64,000 nucleotides of DNA from Capsaspora owczarzaki ATCC 30864 (lineage: Eukaryota > Opisthokonta > Filasterea): the NCBI RefSeq assembly GCF_000151315.2, contig NW_011887293.1, positions 1,217,585 through 1,281,584 on the forward strand. The letters run 5' to 3'. This document shows, piece by piece, positions 1 to 11,824 of this stretch (its first letter is position 1; the number at the start of each line of letters is the position of its first letter). The translations under genes and the position numbers were made by a program. Under the pieces are notes generated by a model. That model searched no databases. It worked only from the letters and a program-made list of their open reading frames with translations, and was not told where the DNA came from.

Positions 1-341
1 AGAAGCAAGTGGTCATTTACGGCATTTTTAAGAACTGTCAGATCACAACAACAAGAAGGAAAATGAAACAAAGAGAAGAGTGAGATGACGAGTCACTCGA
101 GGTCGGTAGGCAAGTGTGTGTGTGTAATTGCAACTGGCTGAGCAACACGGAAATGGCACACAGAGAGCCGAGTCGAATCGCTCTCAGTCGCTGAGTTTTG
201 AGTTTCATTCAGTTCGCTTCGATCTACATCTGCTCAACATCCAGTACACCACTTTCATCGTAATCATCATCACCATTTCAATTCAGTCAGTCAGTCTATT
301 GTTTTGTTTGGGTTTCGCTTGGGACTGTGCAATATTTTGGG
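1..341. other. 5' flank of the palmitoyltransferase gene
   Basis: No gene recognised. Contains a short GT run at 115-124 and A/T-rich stretches. Probably promoter and 5' untranslated sequence. Confidence 0.5.
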
Positions 342-3003
342 ATGCTTTCGTCACAGCGCCAAGTGCTCAGCGGATCGACGGCCATTGCGGCTCCGACCTC
401 GCTCGACGACTACATGGCCCGCACACGCAACCCCGTCCCCGAGCAGGCCACTGGCAGCACCGGCGGCGGTGGTGTTGGTGGTGGTGGAGGAGACGGCTGG
501 GGATCCTCCCATAGCCACGGCGGCGACGACGACGATCACGGCCACGGCCACAGCCACGGGGGCGACGCGTGCTGCAAGGACGGCGACGGCAGCGAAGGCT
601 TCACCAACAATCTACCCAGTAAGCGAAGGAAGCCCCCCAAGCAGCAAAAGCAAAAGCAAAAGCAGCACATGCGAAGATGTTGCACACCTTTTTTTTTTTT
701 TTTTTTTTTTTTCCATATCGTGTTAATGGCTAATTTTCTGATTTTCTGATTTTCTGATTTTCTGATTTTCTTATTCTTTTGACTTTTCGTATTTACTTTT
801 CCGAGTTGTTTTCGAGTCAATCCGATCTTTTGCCTTTTTTTGGTGTTATTTCATCTTCGCTCTGAGATTGTTCGATTGGGAAACCTTTCCACTCACCCAC
901 CACCCCCGCTTCCTTTTGTCTACTTGCTCTGCTGCTTCGCATTGACAGTCGATCAACGGTGCTGGAATAGCATTGTTCTGAACAACTTTGATCCCTTTTG
1001 GAAGCTGCTCGAGTCCCGCCCAGAGCTCCTATTCCGGAGCGATGCTGAAGGTCGCTCAGCGCTGCACTGGGCTGCGGCGCACAACAATGTTCCTGCCATC
1101 CAGCAAGCGCTCGCACTTCGCTTGAAGGTAATGCACGCTGGCCTATTGTGGTGCTTTTTTTTTTCTCAAATGTTTTGCTCAAATGTTTTGCTCACGCTCC
1201 GTTTTTCCTCTGCCCAATTGCAGCCGGATGTCCGAGCTGCTCAAACCAACCAGACACCGCTTCACTGGGCTGTAACGAAGGGCAGCCTGCAGGCTGTGCG
1301 AGCTCTGCTGAACGCAGGAGCGGATTTGAATGCCGTCGACTCGCTTGGCGTGAATGCCATCATTCTTGCCATCCAGCACAAGCAATTCCTCATGGTACAC
1401 TTCTTGTTGTCGTGCGGTGCAAGCCTGGACAGTGTCGACTTGTACGGCTGCAGTTGCGCACACTGGGCCGGATACGTCGGCTTTTTGGCCATCATGAACC
1501 TGTTCAGCGTCCGTCAACTCTCAGCCATCGACAATCTGGGCATGACAACGCTCCACCGGGCAGCAGATGCCGGGCAGCTCGAAATGGTCGAGTACCTGCT
1601 TTCGTTCAAGCACGATCTGGACATTAACGCCACCACCAAAGCAGGACACACGGCTCTTGATCGCGCAACCCTCAAGCGTCACCTCGAACTTGCCGACCTA
1701 TTGGTCTTGTCTGGGGCGAAGGGCAACTATGACGCGTTTGGACAGTCGCCACTGGTGCTCCGCAAGCTGGGGCTGGGCCGTTGCTACTCGACGTTGGCAC
1801 CCATTGCCTCGCGCTATCTGCGATTCCTCCTTCGTTTTTCCAATTCAGGCTCAATGATGTGGGTTTGGCTGTGCGTCTATGCCATGGCGTTCGTGAATGT
1901 GTTTTGGAGCATGTCCTTTGATCGGCCAGATGGTGACTACCGCACCGGCCCCATCATCTTGCATTTTCTCCTCAAGCTGCTGCTTGTGGCCCTAGCAGTC
2001 TGCTATGGAATCCTTCTTTTCATGGATCCCGGTGTAGTCGACACCTCCCAGGGCAAAAATCGCATTCAACTTCTAGTCCGGCAGCTTTTGGACGAGAGTG
2101 AAAAGGCGTCCTCAATTTCAATGACAAACACGGACGTGTGTCCCACGTGCCAAGTCATCAAGGTGAGTTGGGCTTTTGTTCTTGTTGTCTCTCCTGCAGA
2201 CACGCGTCCTTGTTGGCTCATGCGCTTGTTTTGACGCCTTGTTGCTCAGCCGGATCGCTCCAAGCATTGCCGCTCGTGCCGTCGTTGCGTGACTCGATTT
2301 GACCATCACTGGTATGGAGCAAATCTTTAACAAGCACTTCAACTGCGCAAAAACCAGGCTTGGTGTGCAACGGTTGAGGGTGGTACAGTCGATGACTGAC
2401 ATTTTGGTTTGTGTGTTTCGTTTGAACAGTGTGTGGATCAACAACTGCGTGGGCGAAAACAACCATCGCCTGTTTTTCGTATTTATTGTCATCCAGCTGT
2501 CTGCTCTCGTGCTGGTGGCTGCCCTGAATTTGCTGGGTGCGATGAACGACACGACATTCTATTTTTGTGGTCGGCTTCGTGTCCTCATTGGACAGTGTTT
2601 CTCATTGTTGTTTTTTTGTTCTCATTTCGATACAATAGGCTTGTACGACCGATTCGATTGGTCATTGCCGTGGAAGGAGATGGCCGTTGCGCTCGGCGGA
2701 TTGGGCATCATCCCCATTCTGGTCACAATCATTGCGGCGGCTGGTACCGTGATCACTTACATGCTTGTCAAGAACAACCTCGATTTGATGGTGAACAATC
2801 TGACATCAAACGAGACGATGAACGCACCGCGCTACCCCAAGTTCTGGCGGCATCAGAGCAACGAGGAAGGCCATAATTTGAGCAAGTTTGTCAACCCTTA
2901 CGATCTCGGCAGCTCGCGCAACAATCTCCGCGCATTCTGGATGCGTCCGATCTGGCCTTCGACGTCGGCGTCCTCCTTCTCTGGGAAGAGCAGCATGGCT
3001 TGA
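342..3003 (+). CDS. ZDHHC17: Ankyrin-repeat DHHC palmitoyltransferase (HIP14/Akr1-like)
   Basis: Membrane S-acyltransferase that transfers palmitate to cysteines of Golgi or vesicle proteins. Exons 342-618, 949-1127, 1224-2162, 2250-2311 and 2430-3003 join in frame to 676 residues. Ankyrin repeats fill roughly residues 110-330 (motifs such as [11 protein letters not shown] and [11 protein letters not shown]). Two membrane segments follow, then the DPG motif (FMDPGVV). The cysteine-rich domain runs [29 protein letters not shown]. Two further membrane segments follow, with a TSNET element at the TTxE position. The catalytic DHHC is split by an intron: exon 4 ends GACCATCACTG and exon 5 supplies the T. 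The N-terminal ~90 residues are Gly/His/Asp-rich and not typical of the family. The ATG at 342 was chosen because it opens exon 1 just before this tail. Ankyrin-DHHC order is known from ZDHHC17/13 and fungal Akr1. Confidence 0.93.
619..948 (+). repeat. Intron 1 of the DHHC gene with T run and 8-bp minisatellite
   Basis: Holds a T run at about 690-712, then about five copies of an 8-base unit (attttctg) at 732-771, the last one altered. The intron is donor gtaagc, acceptor ttgacag. Confidence 0.8.
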
Positions 3004-3185
3004 AGCGGCAGTGCCATTTTACGATGTTTGTCGTTTGGAAAGTTTTTAGTGTTTTGAGTGTTTTTGATTAATAACAAATGCAATTCTGAGTATTTGAGCA
3101 TTGTTGATGGTTGATGTGTTCTCGGCGTTGCTACACTCTTGATTTCTCCAACCCAATCATCTCGCTTTCTGAGCGCGGGGGGCAA

Positions 3186-5668
3186 ATGGCGCCAAGTTCC
3201 AGCTCCACGAATCGAGCGCGACGGAAATCGCCGCAACAGCCACCCGTCGTCCGAGTTGGAACGTTCTCCGCGTCGACAATGTCCTCCTCATCAGCGTCCT
3301 CGTCAGCGTCCTCGTCAGCGCCGTCCGAGTCCGAGTCCGAGACCAGTGAGCCGGATCGCTCTGCTCGTCCAAATCCCCACGTTGTCGCCCACCGTCCGGC
3401 ACAGGCCGACGAGGCCGCCACGACGACGGATGACGATCAAGCCGAGAGCACCACGGACGATGCTGATAGTGATGAGAATGATGAGCATGACCAAGACGCG
3501 GACGCGGACGACGATTCGTCTGCTGCGAGCTCGACAACGACCGCCACGAGCGAGGATCAACCGACCGCTGGATTGACCGACGAAGCGCTGCAGTCGACGC
3601 AGCAGCCACAACGAGCAGCAGCACAGCAGCAACGAAGCGTGTTTGACTTTCCAGACGAGACCGAGGACGAGGATCTTGATGATCAGGGTGACCAGGAGAC
3701 GGAAATCCCGCCAACAATGCCAACAATGTCCTCAATCGCGGTGATGGACGTACGCAAGATGCCAATGACCATTCCCTCGCAGGAAATCTTTGTGCCAAAC
3801 ACGCAGGACTCCTCTTCGCAGAATTCAGACTCGACCACGCTGTCTGGATTGGCTCGAATGCGCTCGCAGCGAACGCTTTCGCAGCTTGCCGCGTCGCAGC
3901 AAAGCAACAAATCTCCGAGCCAAATTCCACCGACATTTGAGGACGAGAGCAGCGGCTCAGAGCGCTCGAGTAGTCTGAGCAGCAGCAGCAGCAGCAGCAG
4001 CAGCGGCTCGGGCCAGGATGAGAGCGGCTCTGAGAATGAAGGGGCTGATGATGAAGACGACGATAACGAAATTCCGCCAAATCGAGCCAAGTCTCCAGAC
4101 CAACACAACGATGATGAAGAAAACCCCAGCGAGAACATCATCCACGCTGCTGCAACACAATCACAGTCGCAGTCAGCGCCATTGTTCACCCCGAATTTGC
4201 TCTCACAGCCAAGCAACAGCGACGAGCACATGCGTGGATGGCTGAGCGTGCACCCGCACGCGTCGTCTCAGATGGAGGCCGACTCGCAGGGGTCGTTTGC
4301 GGCAACTGCACCCGTGGTGGCAACCCCGTCTCAACACCCCACACGACACATCGAATGGAACGACGGCACTGTGGTGGCTTCGCAGCACCGCTCGCCTGCT
4401 GCTGCAGCCCACTCTGCCACCACCAACCGCGTACTGTTCCCTGGCACATCGGAGGTCGATGAGGAGCAAGAAAAAGAAGCGGAAGACGCAGACGAAGACG
4501 AAGCATCTCTCTTCCCTCCCTCGTGGTCCAAGTCCGACGCCAGCCTCTTTTTCAAGTACCTTGCTCGCTATGGTCGACACCAACCCGAGCGGATAGCAAC
4601 TGCTCTTGGAAGCAAGAACGCGTTTCAAATATCTGTGATGATTGCCATTCTCGATGATGCCAGCCAGCAAGTCGGGGTTGCGGACGACAGCACTGGTCAG
4701 TTTGAAGATGTTTGGGTCTGCCAATTTTTCGGCTTACGGATTGAGTACTCACAAGAGAGGTTTATGCGCTTTGACAGGACCACTGGAGCATCAAGAAGCG
4801 ATCGAAACGTCACAGGAAGACTTGGCGCGTGAGTTGACGCGCGCCCGCCGCAAGGCAGATCGCGAGCAGAAGCGATTTAAACTCGCGACGCGCAAGATGC
4901 ATGCCGACCGGAAGGGCCTTCTCGAGCGCAAGCCTCTCCGCAACATTGCTCGTCGAATGTACGTTTGGCCACTGCAAGAAGAGTGCATGTGGGCGTGATC
5001 ACTAATTGCCTGGCGGGAATGTGTTTGGCGTTCTAGGCATGCTGCACGAGTTTCACACATCCAGAATCCCAATCTAGAGTCGTTGACAGAGGCGCTCCGT
5101 GATTGGTTGAGCTTGGTAATTCCCGTTTCCGGGTTGATCGCAGTCGAGCGTGGCAAGAATGAATGCAGTCGCCACGCTGTTCAGTTTGTGAGTCTGGTTG
5201 GACGCCATTTGCAAGGATGTGCTTGAGTAGTTTGGAGGAGAGTGAATCGGGAAGGCTTACCTGTTCGCTTCAACGTCTGTTCAGATCCTGGATTCGGATG
5301 TGCGAGTGGCCGTGGGGTTGTTGTCCAGCGTTCAAACGCAATCGGCTGCAGAAAAGCGCGCCGCAAAGCTCGCCGACGAGGCAGCAGCTAGCGATGCCAA
5401 CCACGATTCGGAAAGCCAACTATCAGAGCCTCACGCAGATCCAGCAGAAGATACCGAGTGGAGCCATGCTGCAGAAGGCTCCAGTCATGCGGAAGAGGAA
5501 GATGAAGAAGAAGAGGAGGAGGAAGATGAAGCGTCCGGCGATTCTGACACGGAAGAGGCTCGGCCAAACTCGCATGTACACGCTACAAGCACTGGAAGCA
5601 CCAGCAGTGAATCCGAGACGGATGAGCGAGTTATGTCGCAGTTGCCACAAGCCAGCCAAGACAGTAAT

Positions 5669-5734
<66 letters not shown>

Positions 5735-5938
5735 GCGAGCGACAAAAAGACGAGCCGAGGAGCCATTGGAGCCACACTCTCCGCGCCAAAAGCAGCGCAA
5801 AGAGGTCGACGAGAGAGTTCGAAACGCTGCTGCAGCTCGTGGCCGCCAACGAAGACGATAAAATCGGGTTGTTTTTCAATACATCTATTTGTTATTCTGT
5901 TGTATATTCATTTGTTATTCTTGCTGTATTCAAACTAG
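3186..5938 (+). CDS. Acidic, Ser-rich protein with one SANT/Myb-like domain
   Basis: Exons 3186-4695, 4778-4958, 5037-5187 and 5285-5938 join in frame to about 831 residues; an in-frame ATG at 3111 would add 25. The first ~430 residues are low complexity, rich in Ser, Asp and Glu. A SANT-like helical domain follows (FPPSWSKSDASLFFKYLARY, then IATALGSKNAFQIS). After it come a basic helical stretch (LTRARRKADREQKRFK) and another acidic/Ser tail. The spacing W...FF..L.RYGR....IA..LGSK resembles SANT domains of Rrn5-type RNA polymerase I factors, but this is pattern memory only, so no symbol is given. Nuclear, chromatin or transcription role is inferred. The C-terminus is uncertain: the (AGC)n run at 5669-5731 is open in all three frames and each frame continues differently. 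Confidence 0.65.
5669..5731. repeat. (AGC)n microsatellite in coding sequence
   Basis: About 21 units near the 3' end of the SANT-like gene, read as poly-Ser in the frame continuous with upstream exons. All three frames are open through it. Confidence 0.95.
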
Positions 5939-6163
5939 TCCTCAAAGCGCGAGGCGGAGGGGTTCCAGCCGATCCAACCGGACAGCGCATGCAAAGCAAA
6001 ATCTTCTCTCTCACTCAGTAGAGAAAAGCTCATTGTTGTTGTTGTTGTTGTTTTTGTCACTCGCATCTCTGTTTATTCTTATCAAAGCAGTTCTCTTTTT
6101 TTGGGGGGTCCTTGTTGTTTCTCAGACTCGAGTTTTTTTTTTTTTTTTTTTTTTTTTTTGCCA

Positions 6164-7269
6164 ATGTTGAGACAGCCGACAAGCAGCAGCACATGCGCCC
6201 GCGCGCTCGTTCCGCAGCTGACCATCGCCCGTCGCACTCGCCACTCTGCCGCCACCGCAACAGCAGTAGTAGCAGCAGCAGCACTCGTGTCGCTGCCGTC
6301 TGGTCGTGCCGCTGCCAGCCACATCCGCAGCAGCACGGCCGCCAGTGAGATCTCGCATTCGGGCGTCGCTGCGCTTGGCCGCACTGTCGCCGTCGCCACT
6401 GCTGCAGTCCGCGCGCGCTCCACTTCAGCTGCTACTCCAGTCGCGCTGCTGCGCCGTGGGATTGTCGGTCAGCCGGCGATGACTGGCGCGCGAAGCATGT
6501 CCTCGCTCCCTTCCGGTGGCAACCCTGGTCCCTTTGGAAGTGCTGGTGCCATGTCGCCGTCAGACTACCGCGCTGATGATGCTGATGCTGGTGCTTCTCA
6601 GCCACTTCCGTCGGATGTGCTTGCCGAGCTGCTTGGCGAGCAACCACGGAACTCGCGCAGCGACACGCTCACTGGCGATTCAATCTACAAGCCCCCAGCT
6701 GTGCTGACCACAGACGAGGTGTGTGTCAACAAGTATAAGCGGATTGAAGCTCAAGACTGTCATCCGTGATTTCTGACGGAGACGGGGGCATTCTTGTGGC
6801 CCCTGTATGCTCACTTTGGGTTTGTGCCGTTGTGCGATTTTTGGAACAGCCACCAACTGCAGTCCCGTTCACGCGCAAGAAGAAGCTGTGCCCTGTTTGC
6901 TCAACAGGCATCGTGGTTGACTATAAGGTAAAGGGGCGAGCGTTCATCCATTGAGCGTCCGAGCAGCTTGTAGAATCTCACAAAACAACGGCGATTCTGC
7001 ACAACTACAGAACATTGCCTTCTTGTCACAGTTCCTGTCGAAGCACACCGGCTCCATTCTTCCCCGATCTGTCACTGGTGGGTTGTGCTTCTGGATGTGT
7101 GATCGATTGTCTTGCTGCTCTGGCATTGTAACTGAACTTTTTTGTTTTTTGTTTTTTGATGGTTTTGGGTGTAGGATGCTGCGCTCGCTCGCAGGCTATC
7201 AAGCGCGCACGACAAATGGCACTACTACCGTACAACTTCAAACACACTTCCATTCCTGAATATCAATGA
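6164..7269 (+). CDS. MRPS18: Mitochondrial small-subunit ribosomal protein bS18m
   Basis: Structural protein of the mitochondrial ribosome. Exons 6164-6718, 6850-6927, 7011-7077 and 7175-7269 total 795 nt, 264 residues. The conserved S18 core lies in the last ~80 residues: CPVCSTGIVVDYKNIAFLSQ, then FLSKHTGSILPRSVTG, then SQAIKRARQMALLPY. This matches bacterial S18 (DYKD...L..F....GKI.PRR.TG....Q..+..AIKRAR..ALLPY). About 180 N-terminal residues, rich in Arg, Ala and Ser without acidic residues at first, fit a mitochondrial targeting sequence plus extension. The ATG follows a T run of about 26 bases by four bases. Its 3' end lies 147 bp from the convergent TRAPPC1 gene. Confidence 0.94.
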
Positions 7270-7416
7270 GTGTGGTGGCCTGAACCTCTTTGTACAACCG
7301 GAAGAATAAAAATGAATGAATTTTGGAGAAAAAAAGCACAGGCTCTTTGGCCCTCTATTCACATCAACACAACAAAGTACAGACGCTGTTCTGTTACACC
7401 ATTGTTCGGCATCGAA

Positions 7417-8119
7417 TCATGTTGCAAAATACGGCAACGACGTAATAAGGGCGTTCAGTCTGGTTTCAAACAGCTCGCTTGTGATTTTCTCGCCTGGTGT
7501 GCACAGCGGATTTTTGACAACGTATTCGACATAGATTTGGCTGTAGATCTGTTCAGTGTAGAGGCAATGCAGGTCCATTGGTTGAAGGGTGAGTGAGGTT
7601 GGTCTGTCTAGCGCAAAGAATGAAGCAACAAGTACAAACCTGCTGCAAAAGGTCGTGTATGTCGCCCACGCCGGGATCCGTGTTTAGAACAATCTTGAGT
7701 CCAGTGAGGGTTTCAAAGTAGTTCAGCTTGTATGTACTGTCGATCGAAGGCATGAGAAGTGTGTGAGGACCGCTGCTACAGCACCCAAGCCCGTCGTTGC
7801 TCCCTCTGCTGGGGCTGGGACCGCCTCACCTTGTCTTGTAGTAGTGGAGACCCTCGCGCACTGGCTTGGGCGAGATGCGTGTGACGAACGACTTGATCGA
7901 GTGCAGCATGCCGTAAGTCAGCTTGAACTCCTGTTCCCCAGCAAAGATGTATGAGAGTGAGCATCAGTTGAAGACACCCCCCCCCATAGCCAATGGATGG
8001 CTACTGAATTGAGCATGGCCAACCTCGTCTTGGGACAGCGTCGCCTTCCGTGGTCGGTGGTACTCGGAATAGTAGACGCAGGTTCCGCTGCGATCGAAAA
8101 TGTACAGATTGAAAATCAT
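7417..8119 (-). CDS. TRAPPC1: TRAPP complex subunit 1 (Bet5)
   Basis: Core longin-type subunit of the TRAPP tethering complex, which activates Rab1/Ypt1 at the Golgi. Exons in gene order 8119-8024, 7930-7830, 7736-7640 and 7548-7417 total 426 nt, 141 residues; human TRAPPC1 has 145. The start MIFNLYIFDRSGTCVYYSEY matches the family opening (NLYLFDRNG.CL.Y.EW). Later come LTYGMLHSIKSFVTRISP, then YKLNYFETLTGLKIVLNTDP with GVGDIHDLLQQ, and YVEYVVKNPLC. All introns are under 95 nt, so no single frame shows the gene clearly. Confidence 0.96.
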
Positions 8120-8434
8120 CTCAGAAAAGTGGAAAGTGAAAAAACAAAAGAGGGACTGCATGCATATGCAAAATAAAAATGATGGCAATCAATGATGGAA
8201 TCGAATGCAAAGCACAGGAGTGAATGAATACACAACGACTGTACGTTTTTCATTGCAAACAACAATGCTCAACTTCACAATGACAGAACAACCATCCGCC
8301 TGCAGCCCACGACTGTCAACGCCAGTGCTTGGAAACGACGGAAACAAAAGATAGGTTTGCAGAGCAGTGGACTCCGCCCCCCCCCTTTTCGACAGAGACC
8401 AACAACAAAAAGCGCGCTCGATTCCCCCGTTCAT

Positions 8435-11400
8435 TTACAACTTGGATTGCTTGGCGCGAATGAAGGCGCCCAGCTCACTCTTGGCGATGGTGACGCGATG
8501 GACTTCGTCAGGGCCATCAGCAATGCGAAGAGTGCGAGCCTGTGGAACAACACAACAGCACAAAAACACCAACCGTCAGATTGCTCAAGCCCGAGAAGTC
8601 TCTCAAATCACAGCACAACAGAGCCAGCGCGCATCACTTACACTCGCATATGCGTGCGCGAGGGGAAAGTCTTGCGACACTCCAGCACCACCGTGGGCTT
8701 GAATGGCTCGATCAATGACGCGCAGGGCAGCGTTGGGGGCGACGACTTTGATCAGGGCAATCTCCTTCATTGCTTGCTTTGTGCCGCGGGTGTCAATCAA
8801 GTGAGCAGCCTTGAGAGTGAGGAGACGGGCAGTGTCAATGTCAGCGCGCGAGTCGGCAATGTCTTTGAGAATGGTGCCTTGATGCGCGAGAGGGCGGCCA
8901 AAGGCGACGCGCGTCGTGACACGCTCCAGCATGACCTCCAAGGAACGCTCGGCCAGGCCAATGAGGCGCATGCAGTGATGGATGCGGCCAGGTCCAAGTC
9001 GGCCTTGGGCAATTTCAAACCCACGCCCTTCACCCAGCAGAATGTTGCTGACAGGAACGCGAACGTGGTCAAACTCGACCTGCCAGTAAGGAGAACAAGT
9101 GAAAAAAAAGTGAGAACAACCATCCCAGCAAGCAACAACAACAACGACGACACGACAACAACAACAACCACAACAACAACAACAACAAGACAGAAGAAAC
9201 CCTCCAGATGCACGCCTCACCTCCAAGTGCCCATGAGGAGCATCGTCGTAGCCAAACACAGTCAATGGTCGAATCTTCTTGAAGCCTGGCGCATCTGCGG
9301 GAACGATAATCATCGAATGGCGGCCGTGCGCCTTGGTGCTCGTTGGTTTGTGGTTTTCGTCGACAACCACACCCATCACAATGAGGACTTTGCAGCGAGG
9401 ATCGCCAGCTCCGCTCGACCACCACTTGCGACCAGTGATTTCATACTCATCGCCGACGCGACGGAAGGTGCACTGGATGTTGGTAGCATCGGATGACGCC
9501 ACGGCAGGTTCCGTCATGCAGAAGGCCGAGCGAATGGTGCCCTCGAGCAAGGGTTTGAGCCACCTTTCCTTCTGCTCGGCCGTGCCATACAAATGCAGCA
9601 CCTCCATGTTGCCAGTGTCGGGTGCGCCGCAGTTGAAGACCTCGGGTGCAATCAAGCTGCGACCCATGATTTCGGCCAGCGGGGCATACTCGAGCTGCGT
9701 CAGACCCGAAACCGAAGGCAGAAACAGGTTCCAAAGGCCTTCCCGCTTGGCTTTCGCCTTGAGCTCCTCCATAAACGGCACCACCGTCCAGCGCGAAGGA
9801 GCGCTGTTCAGAAAGTCGAAAAAGTCGCGTTCACGCGGGTAAACGTGTTCTTCCATAAACTTGGTGACGCGCGCCTGCAGGAGAACCGTCCTTTCAGAGT
9901 AGCCAAACACATTGGGAGACGCAGAGCTCGAGGACGCGGGCTTCAATGCGTGCGGCGTGGTGGGAGCGGGTGTGCTGTTGCTGCTGCTGTTGCCGGGCGC
10001 TCGGTGCGCGAGCTCGAGGCCCTTTTGGGCCGCCATCATCACTCCGAGTCCGACCTGCTTGGCGTTCTCGGCGCTTGCATTGCCTTGGAGAGAGCGCGCG
10101 TAGACTCCCTAAAGATACAAGGGCGAACATTGTCGAGTCAACAAGAATGAGAAAGCAAATAACAACAGGAGTGGCGCAGAAACAGGACATCAACTTGACC
10201 TACCTGAAGAATGGCAGCAGAGCGGAAAAAGGCAAAGGCCACGAAAAAGTTCCACTGCGGAACAGGAAACGCCGCACGACGAGCTTGGCAATAGAGCCGT
10301 GTATAGTCGTTCTCACTCGGGATGCCTCCAGACAGGCGGCCATCTTCATCAACCGTGCTCGCTCCATCCAATCCAGGCATTCCCGAAATCCCGAGTGGAA
10401 TGTGATAGGTCATTGCGTTGTATGCAAGATCGGACAACGGGTGTCCCAGTGTAGACAGCTCCCAGTCGAGCACTGCAAGCACGCGAGGCTGGATGAGGAG
10501 AGTCGAGAAGAAAAGTTGAGCATCACAACGAGTGGTTGACCTCCTCAAACGGCATTCAAGAACAAACAAAAGAAAAACAAACAAACCAAAAAACAGAAAA
10601 ACAAAGCACCTACCTCGGTCGGATGGAAGATCATGTTGTCGATACGAAAGTCTCCGTGAGTAATGACTGCATCGTCGGTTGGACAGTCTCAGGTGAGTTG
10701 AGGAACAAGCACAACAACAACAACAACACCAACAACTATTGAACTCACCAACCGCTCCGTCCTTGGGAATATGCTCCGGAAGCCACGCCATCAGCTTTTC
10801 CATCGGCTCGTTGTGCTCGGTGGCGCTTGCTCGATACTGGCGCGACCAGGTGGACAACTGCCGCTCGTAGTAGTTGCCCTCCTTGCCAAACGACTCGAGC
10901 CCGGCCTTCCGCCAGTCAATACTGTGCAGCTGGGCGAGAGTCTGCGCCATTGCGCTGTAAATGGCACGTCGCTCGGCCGGGGCAACGTTTGGGAGTGCTG
11001 GATCGCGGAAGATTCGTCCCTGCGTTCCAACCAGGAGAAAGTGAGTGCTCATAAGTGGGAAAAACAAACACAAAACAAATCGCACACTGAGCTGTCTGTC
11101 TGTCGGTCTACCTTGACAAACTGCATCAAGTAAAACTCGGTGCCAATCACGGATGGATCCGCGCAATACACAATCGGGGTCGGGACTGGGAATCCCTGAG
11201 CATGCAGAGCCGAAATGATGCGAAATTCACGATCGACCTTGGAACAAACAAACAAACAGAACATCCAGCATCAATGAGTGTGCAGAGCGAAATCTAGTTA
11301 AGTTTGCTGGATGCTAAAACACCCCAAAGTCCGAGCAACGACTGAGATTGCTGACAAGGTCCAATCCGATCATCAGAACTAGTTGTGTGCAATGTCGGAG

Positions 11401-11824
11401 TTGATTTCCGCTCGTTCGGCTTCGGCTGCAAATTTTGGCTGGGACGACGACTTGTCTGCTTTGTTCGACTCACCGCATGGGCACCCGGCAGAAGCTTGCC
11501 CGGCGGCTTCTTACGCAGCACGAACGCGCGCGTGTCGCCCGCAGCGTTGGCGGGCGCGATGGTCAGGTAGAATGACGGGTTGGATTGCCCGTGTCTGCGA
11601 CAACGATCACAATGCAATGGCAAAAGGGGGGTGAGACGCTGCCAATCATGAACAATGACTATGAGCAACGTTGCATGCACAAAAAGGCTCAACTTGAACT
11701 GGCGGACGGCGAGCGTGTCGCGGGTGGGCGAGAAGACGCTCGGCGCTGCAGCAGCGAGATACGCAGCCAGCTTGCTCGTGTCGAACTGGTGTGCCTTGCG
11801 CACCGGGGTTGTCTCATCAGCCAT
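8435..11824 (-). CDS. ACAD11: ACAD11-like fusion: phosphotransferase domain plus acyl-CoA dehydrogenase
   Basis: Bifunctional enzyme. The N-terminal aminoglycoside-phosphotransferase-like kinase is thought to phosphorylate 4-hydroxyacyl-CoAs, and the C-terminal flavin dehydrogenase domain completes their breakdown. Nine exons (11824-11694, 11594-11474, 11237-11112, 11019-10749, 10687-10614, 10488-10204, 10108-9221, 9079-8642, 8539-8435) sum to 2439 nt, 812 residues; human ACAD11 has 780. Kinase motifs: [17 protein letters not shown], catalytic HGDFRIDN, and [20 protein letters not shown]. Dehydrogenase motifs: [59 protein letters not shown] Ser/Pro/Thr linker joins the domains near residues 360-390. 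Peroxisomal or mitochondrial location is not decided; the C-terminal KQSKL is a plausible peroxisomal PTS1 (inference). It is divergently paired with PFAS, 568 bp between starts. Confidence 0.95.

Noticed and set aside
1167-1192. 13-bp direct repeat (tcaaatgttttgc) as a possible target-site duplication
   Set aside because: The copies are adjacent with nothing inserted between them; a simple tandem slip in an intron.
10204-11824. Aminoglycoside phosphotransferase as a drug-resistance gene
   Set aside because: The domain is the normal N-terminal half of ACAD11-type fusion enzymes and joins in frame to the dehydrogenase exons.
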